Shown here: positions 1-5,036 of the stretch, piece after piece | How positions within the stretch are numbered: the first letter of the stretch is position 1 | How the letters are laid out: every line of letters begins with the position of its first letter | Source: Woeseia sp. | GTDB taxonomy: Bacteria > Pseudomonadota > Gammaproteobacteria > Steroidobacterales > Woeseiaceae | Direction: 5' to 3' | Assembly (NCBI GenBank): GCA_018701055.1 | Contig: JABIUH010000138.1 | Coordinates: 1 to 7,563 of the forward strand | DNA length: 7,563 nucleotides | The notes under the pieces: model-generated | Seen by the model: the letters and a program-made list of their open reading frames with translations, nothing else | Database searches by the model: none | Told to the model about the DNA's origin: nothing | Position numbers and translations under genes: made by a program

Positions 1-1091
1 AGCAAACGCTCAACCAAATGCTGGTCGAAATGGACGGCTTTGAAGGCAGCGAGGGCATAATCGTTATCGCCGCCACTAACCGACCTGATGTTTTGGATCC
101 GGCCTTGCTTCGACCGGGTCGATTTGATCGGCAGGTTGTGGTGCCGCTTCCCGACATACGCGGTCGCGAACTTATTCTTAAAGTACACATGCGCAAGGTT
201 CCATTGGACGACGATGTTGTCCCAAGCTTTATCGCACGTGGTACCCCGGGTTTTTCCGGCGCGGATTTGGCGAACCTCGTAAACGAAGCGGCGCTGTTTG
301 CCGCGCGCCTAAACAAGCGCGTTGTCAGCATGGACGAATTCGAGAAGGCGAAAGATAAAATCATGATGGGCGCGGAAAGGCGCTCGATGGTGATGAGCGA
401 AAAAGAAAAACTCAACACGGCCTTCCACGAAGCGGGTCATGCAATCGTTGGCTATTGTGTTCCTGATCATGATCCGGTTTATAAAGTGACTATCATTCCG
501 CGCGGTCGCGCACTGGGTGTCACGATGTATTTGCCTGAAGAGGACAAATACAGCATTTCCAAGGCTGCGTTGGAGAGCAGTATTTCGACGCTATTTGGGG
601 GTCGAATTGCGGAAGAGATGACGTTGGGAGAGGACTACGTCACCACAGGCGCATCGAACGATATCGAACGCGCGACAGAAATCGCGCGCAATATGGTGAC
701 CAAGTGGGGACTATCCGAAAAACTTGGACCGCTGACTTATAGCGAAGACGATGGTGAAGTGTTTCTTGGTCGATCTGTGACACAGACCAAACATGTCTCT
801 GATGTCACCGCGAATACGATCGACGCAGAAGTCCGAACGATTATCGATCGAAACTACGTGCGCGCAGAAGCATTGCTGAAAGAGAACGAAAAGAAATTGC
901 ATGCAATGGCCAATGCGTTGATGAAGTACGAGACCATCGATCACGAGCAGGTTAAGGACATCATGGAAGGGCGCGAGCCTAGACCGCCAGCGGACTGGGA
1001 TGATTCTGATGATCTGCCGAAGACCAAAGGCAGTGAGGACGATAAATCGGATTCGGTATCCCCAATCGGCGGCACAGCCAGCGAGCACTAA
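1..1091 (+). CDS. ftsH: FtsH, ATP-dependent zinc metalloprotease, C-terminal part (5' end outside window)
   Basis: FtsH is a membrane-anchored AAA+ protease, a hexamer facing the cytoplasm that degrades unassembled membrane proteins and regulators such as sigma-32 and LpxC. About 362 codons are visible; the frame is open from position 3 and reads EQTLNQMLVEMDGFEG, so the ATG at 18 is internal. Residues below count from that ATG. The second-region-of-homology stretch with the arginine fingers (ATNRPDVLDP, then RPGRFDR) is at about 19-38. The zinc motif HEAGH is at 137-141 (bases 426-440), and the probable third zinc ligand is D215 in TGASND. The match to E. coli FtsH (about 644 residues) is close throughout. 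The missing upstream part would hold the two membrane segments and Walker A. The tail after PRPPADW is Asp/Ser-rich, probably disordered, and differs from E. coli as usual. A strong terminator follows the stop. Confidence 0.97.
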   Translation, partial: QTLNQMLVEMDGFEGSEGIIVIAATNRPDVLDPALLRPGRFDRQVVVPLPDIRGRELILKVHMRKVPLDDDVVPSFIARGTPGFSGADLANLVNEAALFAARLNKRVVSMDEFEKAKDKIMMGAERRSMVMSEKEKLNTAFHEAGHAIVGYCVPDHDPVYKVTIIPRGRALGVTMYLPEEDKYSISKAALESSISTLFGGRIAEEMTLGEDYVTTGASNDIERATEIARNMVTKWGLSEKLGPLTYSEDDGEVFLGRSVTQTKHVSDVTANTIDAEVRTIIDRNYVRAEALLKENEKKLHAMANALMKYETIDHEQVKDIMEGREPRPPADWDDSDDLPKTKGSEDDKSDSVSPIGGTASEH

Positions 1092-1105
1092 CCGCAGATC
1101 GAACG

Positions 1106-1137
1106 AAAAACGGCAGCCTTCGTGCTGCCGTTTTTTT
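1106..1137 (+). terminator. Rho-independent terminator after ftsH
   Basis: A 7-bp GC-rich stem pairs 1111-1117 (CGGCAGC) with 1124-1130 (GCTGCCG) around a 6-base loop, followed by seven T at 1131-1137. Five A at 1106-1110 can pair with the T run and lengthen the stem, so the hairpin could also act on the other strand. It begins 14 bases after the ftsH stop and its T run ends 16 bases before the folP start codon. Confidence 0.9.
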
Positions 1138-1153
1138 ACCGCGAGTTGCTGAA

Positions 1154-1975
1154 ATGTCGCATCCCAAAATTGATTTTTCACGATCTCCGCTGGTCATGGG
1201 TATTTTGAACGTTACACCGGACTCATTTTCCGATGGTGGCCAACACTACGCGGGAGCCAATGCACTGGCTCACGCAGTTGCCATGATTGATGCGGGTGCC
1301 GATCTCATCGACGTAGGCGGCGAGTCAACTCGCCCGGGGGCTACTGAAATCTCGGTTGATGAAGAGTTGCGACGCGTGATTCCAATCATCGATCAAATTG
1401 TCGAACGTTTCGATACAGTCGTATCGATCGATACCAGTAAGTCCGAAGTGATGCGTGCAGCCGTAGCATCAGGAGCATCAATGATCAATGATGTGTATGC
1501 ACTGCGAAATGACGGCGCAATAGAAGTGGCAGCAGAGTTGGACTGTTCCGTTTGCCTGATGCACATGCAAGGTGAGCCACGCACGATGCAGACGTCGCCA
1601 CACTACGATCGATTACCACAAGATATTCTTGAGTTTCTGGCGAGGCGAATCGATGCGTGTGTTGCCGGGGGAATTCGCCGCGCGCAAATCATTGTTGATC
1701 CAGGTTTTGGGTTCGGCAAACTCGATGTTCACAATCTTGAAATACTGGCAAAACTCGAGCAGTTTTCGGAACTCGGCAGTCCTTTGCTGGTAGGCTTATC
1801 GCGCAAACACACGCTCGGAAATTTAACGGGTCGACCTGTAACGGAGCGAGAGGCAGCCGGCATCGCCGCTGCTATCGTCGCGGTTCAGAAGGGCGCAAAT
1901 ATTGTCCGTACGCACGACGTGGGGCCTACAGTCGATGCGTTAGCGGTCTTGCGAGCTACTAAGCAATTTGAGTGA
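1154..1975 (+). CDS. folP: Dihydropteroate synthase
   Basis: Joins 6-hydroxymethyl-7,8-dihydropterin diphosphate to p-aminobenzoate to give 7,8-dihydropteroate, a cytoplasmic step of folate synthesis and the target of sulfonamides. The 273-residue product (E. coli 282) has the TIM-barrel motifs in order: NVTPDSFSDGG (19-29), GGESTRPGA (55-63), DTSK (93-96), ND (112-113), MHMQG (136-140), DPGFGFGK (182-189), GLSRK (214-218) and RTHDV (252-256). F25 and P61 match E. coli F28 and P64, positions linked to sulfonamide resistance when changed, so the protein looks drug-sensitive at those sites. The ATG at 1154 leaves 14 residues before MGILNVTPDSF, close to E. coli. Its ribosome binding site is weak. 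The gene sits just behind the ftsH terminator and 6 bases before glmM, and is probably co-transcribed with glmM. Confidence 0.97.
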   Translation: MSHPKIDFSRSPLVMGILNVTPDSFSDGGQHYAGANALAHAVAMIDAGADLIDVGGESTRPGATEISVDEELRRVIPIIDQIVERFDTVVSIDTSKSEVMRAAVASGASMINDVYALRNDGAIEVAAELDCSVCLMHMQGEPRTMQTSPHYDRLPQDILEFLARRIDACVAGGIRRAQIIVDPGFGFGKLDVHNLEILAKLEQFSELGSPLLVGLSRKHTLGNLTGRPVTEREAAGIAAAIVAVQKGANIVRTHDVGPTVDALAVLRATKQFE

Positions 1976-1981
1976 AAATCA

Positions 1982-3316
1982 ATGACTAAAAGTTACTTTG
2001 GCACTGATGGCGTACGAGGCCGGGTCGGAGATGACCCGATGAGCGCAGAATTTGCGCTGCGTTTGGCCAGTGCCGCGGCACAGGTGCTGGTACCGGCCGG
2101 CGGGACCGTATTGATTGGCAAAGACACTCGATTATCCGGTTACATGTTTGAATCAGCGCTCGAGGCTGGCTTCGTCGCAGCGGGCGCGGACGTTTTGCTA
2201 TTGGGCCCTCTGCCGACGCCGGGAATCGCGAATCTGACTCAGGTTTTCAAAGCCAGTCTGGGCGTTGTCATCAGCGCTTCGCACAATCCGCATTACGATA
2301 ATGGGATCAAGTTTTTTGATGGTTCCGGCGCCAAATTATCGGATGAGGTTCAAGAAAAAATTGAGCGCCTGCTAACCACACCTGCGATCACACTTGAGTC
2401 CGGACAACTCGGCAAAGCGAAGCGCATCGATACGGCGCGCGAACGCTATCAGGATTTTTGCACCTCAACCTTTCCAGAGGATCTGCGCCTGGACGGCATG
2501 AAAGTCGTCTTTGATGGTGCCAATGGCGCTGGCTATAAGGTTGGACCGCGAACACTGAACACGTTGGGCGCCGAAGTCATTACAATCGGTTGTTCACCGA
2601 ATGGAATCAATATTAATGCTGGCTGCGGTTCGACCGAGCCGGAATTGTTACAAAAAACCGTTGCGGCTGTCGATGCTGTCGTCGGTTTCGCACTTGATGG
2701 TGATGGCGACAGAGTGGTAATGGTCGACGAGAATGGCTCGATTGTCGACGGTGATCAACTCTTGTATGTATTAGCGACAGCGCGACAGGACGAGGGCGTT
2801 TTAAAGGGGCCGGTGGTTGGCACAGTTATGAGCAATCTGGGTCTTGAGCACGCGTTTCAACGCCGGAATATCGAATTCATACGAGCGTCGGTGGGCGATC
2901 GGTACGTGCTTGAGGCATTACGAGAGTTGGGCGGCATGGTCGGTGGGGAAACCTCCGGACATTTGATTTGCCTTGATAAGACCACCACGGGTGATGGCCT
3001 TGTTAGTGCCCTCCAGATTCTGGCTATCATGCGGCGAACCGGGAAAAGCCTATCTGACCTCACTAGCGGCATGTCTCGCTATCCGCAAAAGATGATCAAT
3101 GTACGAACAGAGCGAAAATTGAATCCCGACGACGTACCCGAAATTCAGGCCGCAGTAGACCAGGCAGAAAAGGCATTGGCAGATGCCGGCCGGGTCGTAT
3201 TACGCGCCTCCGGCACAGAACTGGTCATTCGCGTCATGGTCGAGGGTGAAAATGAGGCGGATGTCAATCGCCTTGCCGCGAGCCTGGCCGCCGTGGTCGA
3301 AGCCGCCGCTACCTAA
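1982..3316 (+). CDS. glmM: Phosphoglucosamine mutase
   Basis: Interconverts glucosamine-6-phosphate and glucosamine-1-phosphate in the cytoplasm, the second step of UDP-GlcNAc synthesis for peptidoglycan and lipopolysaccharide. At 444 residues (E. coli 445) it matches over its full length. The start YFGTDGVRGRVGD is at 5-17. The catalytic phosphoserine is S100 in SASHNP (E. coli S102). The Mg-binding loop DGDGDR is at 239-244 (D239, D241, D243). The sugar-binding loop GGETSGH is at 321-327, with T where Q or N is common. The phosphate-binding loop RASGTE is at 408-413 and is followed by L414 instead of the usual proline. Fold: four-domain alpha-D-phosphohexomutase. It starts 6 bases after the folP stop, with a purine-rich GAGTGA at 1970-1975 as the likely ribosome site overlapping the folP end, which suggests translational coupling. 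Confidence 0.97.
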   Translation: MTKSYFGTDGVRGRVGDDPMSAEFALRLASAAAQVLVPAGGTVLIGKDTRLSGYMFESALEAGFVAAGADVLLLGPLPTPGIANLTQVFKASLGVVISASHNPHYDNGIKFFDGSGAKLSDEVQEKIERLLTTPAITLESGQLGKAKRIDTARERYQDFCTSTFPEDLRLDGMKVVFDGANGAGYKVGPRTLNTLGAEVITIGCSPNGININAGCGSTEPELLQKTVAAVDAVVGFALDGDGDRVVMVDENGSIVDGDQLLYVLATARQDEGVLKGPVVGTVMSNLGLEHAFQRRNIEFIRASVGDRYVLEALRELGGMVGGETSGHLICLDKTTTGDGLVSALQILAIMRRTGKSLSDLTSGMSRYPQKMINVRTERKLNPDDVPEIQAAVDQAEKALADAGRVVLRASGTELVIRVMVEGENEADVNRLAASLAAVVEAAAT

Positions 3317-3357
3317 TCCCAATACAACGTATTTGGCTCCATAATGCCGGTTTGCCG

Positions 3358-3386
3358 TTGCGCTGGTCGAGATGGCTCGGTATCCT
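3358..3386 (+). promoter_or_regulatory. Weak sigma-70-like promoter candidate before tpiA
   Basis: In the 104-base glmM-tpiA gap, TTGCGC (3358-3363) and TATCCT (3381-3386) lie 17 bases apart, with about 3/6 and 4/6 matches to consensus. Transcription would start near 3393, about 28 bases before the tpiA ATG. The gap holds no hairpin good enough for a terminator, so read-through from glmM is equally possible. Confidence 0.2.
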
Positions 3387-3420
3387 TGCGCGCTTTTTCA
3401 CGCAGACGGATTAACAAATA

Positions 3421-4188
3421 ATGCGCGGATATCTGGTCGCCGGAAACTGGAAAATGAATGGCAGCAACGCTGCCAATAGAACGTTGGTGCAAGGCATTGT
3501 CGCGGGCGCTCCCGCTGGCGAGAGCGTGCAACTGTTGGTTTGCCCGCCGTTTCCGTATCTTGCGGCCGTTTCGGAGATGCTTGGCGATAGCGCAGTAGCG
3601 TTAGGATCGCAAAATATCTCGGCGCACGATTCAGGGGCATTCACCGGTGAAACGGCCGGCAATATGTTGCGCGAATCTGGCTGCCAATATGCGATCGTAG
3701 GGCATTCGGAGCGACGTGCGTTGATGGGCGAGTCTAGCCAGAATGTGGCTGACAAGTTCCAGGCCGCACTGAAAGTGGGGTTGAAACCGATACTTTGTGT
3801 TGGTGAGACCCTTGAAGAGCGAGAATCAGGACAAACTGATGCAGTTATCGATGAGCAGTTAAATGCTGTCCTCGACACCGCGGGTGTTGAGTCATTCGTG
3901 GATGCTGTTATTGCGTATGAACCTGTTTGGGCCATTGGTACCGGAATGACGGCCAGTCCTGAACAAGCACAGGATGTGCATCGACATATTCGCGCAGCGC
4001 TTGAGGCGCAAAGTGAATCTGTTGCTGCAAATATTAAGATACTTTATGGCGGCAGTGTAAAAGGTGACAATGCGGCTGGGTTGTTTTCAAAGCCGGATAT
4101 TGATGGAGGCCTAATTGGTGGCGCTTCACTAAAATCGGATGACTTTTTGGCGATCGCTGATGCTGCCGCGTCGTTGGAATCGAGGTAA
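3421..4188 (+). CDS. tpiA: Triose-phosphate isomerase
   Basis: Interconverts dihydroxyacetone phosphate and glyceraldehyde-3-phosphate in glycolysis and gluconeogenesis; a cytoplasmic TIM-barrel dimer. The product is 255 residues, the same length as E. coli TpiA. Catalytic residues are visible: N9 and K11 in GNWKMNG, the electrophile H95 in VGHSERR (93-99), and the base E167 in AYEPVWAIGTG (165-175), which also starts flexible loop 6. Phosphate-binding YGGSV is at 209-213 and GGAS at 233-236. The ATG at 3421 gives the expected N-terminus directly before the active-site strand; a modest ACGGA (3406-3410) is the best ribosome site. secG begins 2 bases after the stop. E. coli keeps tpiA elsewhere, while Pseudomonas-like genomes place it between glmM and secG as here. 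Confidence 0.97.
   Translation: MRGYLVAGNWKMNGSNAANRTLVQGIVAGAPAGESVQLLVCPPFPYLAAVSEMLGDSAVALGSQNISAHDSGAFTGETAGNMLRESGCQYAIVGHSERRALMGESSQNVADKFQAALKVGLKPILCVGETLEERESGQTDAVIDEQLNAVLDTAGVESFVDAVIAYEPVWAIGTGMTASPEQAQDVHRHIRAALEAQSESVAANIKILYGGSVKGDNAAGLFSKPDIDGGLIGGASLKSDDFLAIADAAASLESR
4182..4185 (+). promoter_or_regulatory. Ribosome binding site of secG inside the tpiA end
   Basis: GAGG lies across the last sense codons of tpiA, just before its TAA, with 5 bases to the secG ATG at 4191. Ribosomes finishing tpiA stop on top of this site, so the two genes are probably translationally coupled. This also favours the ATG at 4191 over the one at 4200. Confidence 0.7.
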
Positions 4189-4190
4189 TT

Positions 4191-4622
4191 ATGAAAGACA
4201 TGCAAACGCCCGTATTGATCATTCACACGTTGATTGCGATCGCAATCGTTGTGCTGGTGCTGATTCAGCGTGGTAAAGGTGCGAGCGCAGGCGCCGCTTT
4301 TGGTTCGGGCGCTTCCGGTACGGTATTTGGATCGCGGGGTTCGACGAGCTTTTTTTCTCGTGCGACCGGTATCCTGGCCACGGCATTTTTTGCGACTAGC
4401 CTGACATTGGCCTATATCAGTAGCCAACAATCTGGTTTGACGGATAGTCTGATGGAAGATGTTTCTATCGGCACACAGCTAGAGCAAGAGGCCCCCATGG
4501 CGGCACCTTCGGCGACTGACGGTATGCCAGCCTTGGATAACGTCGAGGCAGAAATCGAGGATTTGGCTGCACCGACGTTAGATGCTGAGACGCCCGAGCT
4601 TGAGACTCCGGAAGAGGAGTAG
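4191..4622 (+). CDS. secG: SecG, protein translocase subunit
   Basis: Small inner-membrane subunit of the SecYEG channel that assists SecA-driven export. The 143-residue product has the family layout: membrane segment 1 at about 7-25 (hydrophobic, Ile/Val/Leu-rich), the conserved cytoplasmic loop QRGKGASAGAAFGSGASG (26-43) then TVFGSRGSTSFFSRATG (44-60), and membrane segment 2 at about 61-77. From about residue 89 comes a tail rich in Glu, Asp, Ala and Pro ending in EEE. E. coli SecG has 110 residues, so this tail is about 30 longer; similar weakly conserved tails are common in the family. The ATG at 4191 has the better-placed ribosome site; an ATG three codons on is the alternative. The tRNA-Leu gene starts 23 bases after the stop with no promoter evident, so secG and the tRNA may share a transcript. 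Confidence 0.95.
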   Translation: MKDMQTPVLIIHTLIAIAIVVLVLIQRGKGASAGAAFGSGASGTVFGSRGSTSFFSRATGILATAFFATSLTLAYISSQQSGLTDSLMEDVSIGTQLEQEAPMAAPSATDGMPALDNVEAEIEDLAAPTLDAETPELETPEEE

Positions 4623-4645
4623 GCGCAAGCCAGACTGAACAAATA

Positions 4646-4730
4646 GCCGATGTGGTGGAATTGGTAGACACGCTGTCTTGAGGGGGCAGTGGCGAAAGCT
4701 ATCCCGGTTCGAGTCCGGGCATCGGCACCA
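4646..4730 (+). tRNA. tRNA-Leu, anticodon GAG
   Basis: An 85-base class II tRNA with encoded CCA. The acceptor stem 4646-4652 (GCCGATG) pairs perfectly with 4720-4726 (CATCGGC); discriminator A4727, CCA 4728-4730. The anticodon stem is 4673-4677 with 4685-4689 (one G-T pair), loop TTGAGGG, anticodon GAG at 4680-4682, reading CUC and CUU. The long variable arm 4690-4701 folds as a 4-bp stem with a GAAA loop. The T arm is CCCGG, loop TTCGAGT, CCGGG (4703-4719). The sequence closely resembles E. coli leuU, which also follows secG. The 3' end overlaps the next hairpin. Confidence 0.98.
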
Positions 4731-4782
4731 ACAAAAAAAGGGGTGTGGCCAGAAAACGGCTATACCCCTTTTTTTGTTGGTG
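4726..4782 (+). terminator. Long symmetric hairpin terminator overlapping the tRNA 3' end
   Basis: 4726-4744 and 4764-4782 are perfect 19-base inverted repeats. Six further inner pairs, two of them G-U, extend the stem to about 25 bp around a 7-base loop (4751-4757). The core is seven A then GGGGT on the left and ACCCC then seven T on the right, so it should work as a terminator on both strands. The outer pairs use the last acceptor-stem base, the discriminator and the CCA of the tRNA. It ends the secG/tRNA transcript and separates it from the importer operon. Confidence 0.93.
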
Positions 4783-4858
4783 ATACAGCAAGACCCGCGG
4801 CTCTGACCCCGACCACGGTTCAAGGGTTCTACGGTTCGCCTCGGCATATCAGAACGAT

Positions 4859-4885
4859 GGGGTCAGAGCCCGCGGCTCTGACCCC
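4859..4885. repeat. Perfect palindrome at the first repeat junction
   Basis: 4859-4870 (GGGGTCAGAGCC) and 4874-4885 (GGCTCTGACCCC) are exact inverted repeats of 12 bases around CGC. No T run follows, so it is not a typical terminator. Such a hairpin could form in RNA or in single-stranded DNA. Confidence 0.9.
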
Positions 4886-4933
4886 GACCACGGCTCAAGG
4901 GTTCTACGGTTCGCCTCGGCACATCAGAACGAT

Positions 4934-4960
4934 TGGGTCAGAGCCCGCGGCTCTGACCCC
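4934..4960. repeat. Near-perfect palindrome at the second repeat junction
   Basis: Same structure as the palindrome 75 bases upstream, but the outermost pair is broken by a T at 4934 opposite C at 4960, leaving 11 bp around CGC. The tandem order ends here; the following bases (TGATCATTTCCC) no longer match the unit. Confidence 0.88.
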
Positions 4961-4976
4961 TGATCATTTCCCTAGA

Positions 4977-5007
4977 TTCGCCTCCTGGGGTTACGCTCTC
5001 GTATACT
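4977..5007 (+). promoter_or_regulatory. Candidate promoter of the importer operon
   Basis: TATACT at 5002-5007 matches the sigma-70 -10 consensus at 5 of 6 positions. The best upstream hexamer is TTCGCC (4977-4982), 19 bases away and weak, so an activator may be needed. Transcription would start near 5014, giving a leader of about 23 bases that contains the ribosome site. A promoter is expected here because a strong terminator and the repeat array separate the gene from secG and the tRNA. Confidence 0.4.
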
Positions 5008-5026
5008 TCACAGGTTTTCTGGGTCC

Positions 5027-5030
5027 AGGA
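5027..5030 (+). promoter_or_regulatory. Ribosome binding site that fixes the start of the substrate-binding protein
   Basis: AGGA with 6 bases to the ATG at 5037. It supports this start over the longer in-frame reading that begins inside the tRNA gene. The predicted lipoprotein signal peptide starts directly at this ATG, which agrees. Confidence 0.75.
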
Positions 5031-5036
5031 TTAAAG

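Larger units (their letters stand above)
4794..4960. repeat. 75-base tandem repeat, 2.2 copies
   Basis: Copy 1 is 4794-4868, copy 2 is 4869-4943, and the first 17 bases of a third copy are 4944-4960. The two full copies differ at three positions only: 4819/4894 (T/C), 4847/4922 (T/C) and 4859/4934 (G/T). Each unit begins CCCGCGGCTCTGACCCC, continues with a spacer of about 48 bases, and ends in GGGTCAGAG, so unit junctions form large palindromes. The period is a multiple of three and one frame stays open, but nothing suggests it is translated. The array lies between the tRNA terminator and the importer promoter. It resembles REP- or MITE-like extragenic repeats; no transposase is in the window. 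Confidence 0.93.

Noticed and set aside
1117..1124. ftsH terminator hairpin as a riboswitch for folP
   Set aside because: The stem is short with a T run and no larger conserved fold upstream; a plain terminator explains it.
711..1181. Reverse-strand open frame of 156 codons opposite ftsH
   Set aside because: It runs across the ftsH terminator and the folP start and lies opposite conserved FtsH sequence; a shadow frame.
3319..3336. Small inverted repeat after glmM (AATAC/GTATT) as a terminator
   Set aside because: The stem is AT-rich, only 5 bp plus a bulged extension, and no T run follows.
3411..3935. Reverse-strand open frame of 174 codons opposite tpiA
   Set aside because: tpiA is intact with all catalytic residues on the forward strand; the reverse frame has no recognisable domain or start signals.
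4600..4645. Promoter for the tRNA in the secG 3' end (TTGAGA at 4600)
   Set aside because: No -10-like hexamer lies 15-19 bases downstream, so co-transcription with secG is simpler.
4578..4847. Reverse-strand open frame of 89 codons across the tRNA-Leu
   Set aside because: It is the antisense reading of the tRNA gene (typical CPDSNRDS-like peptide), the hairpin and the secG end; a known kind of false gene.
4726..4960. CRISPR array or integron attC site
   Set aside because: The 75-base units are directly adjacent, with the spacer part itself repeated rather than variable. There is no cas gene or integrase, and the arm ending GTTGGTG does not match the attC core.
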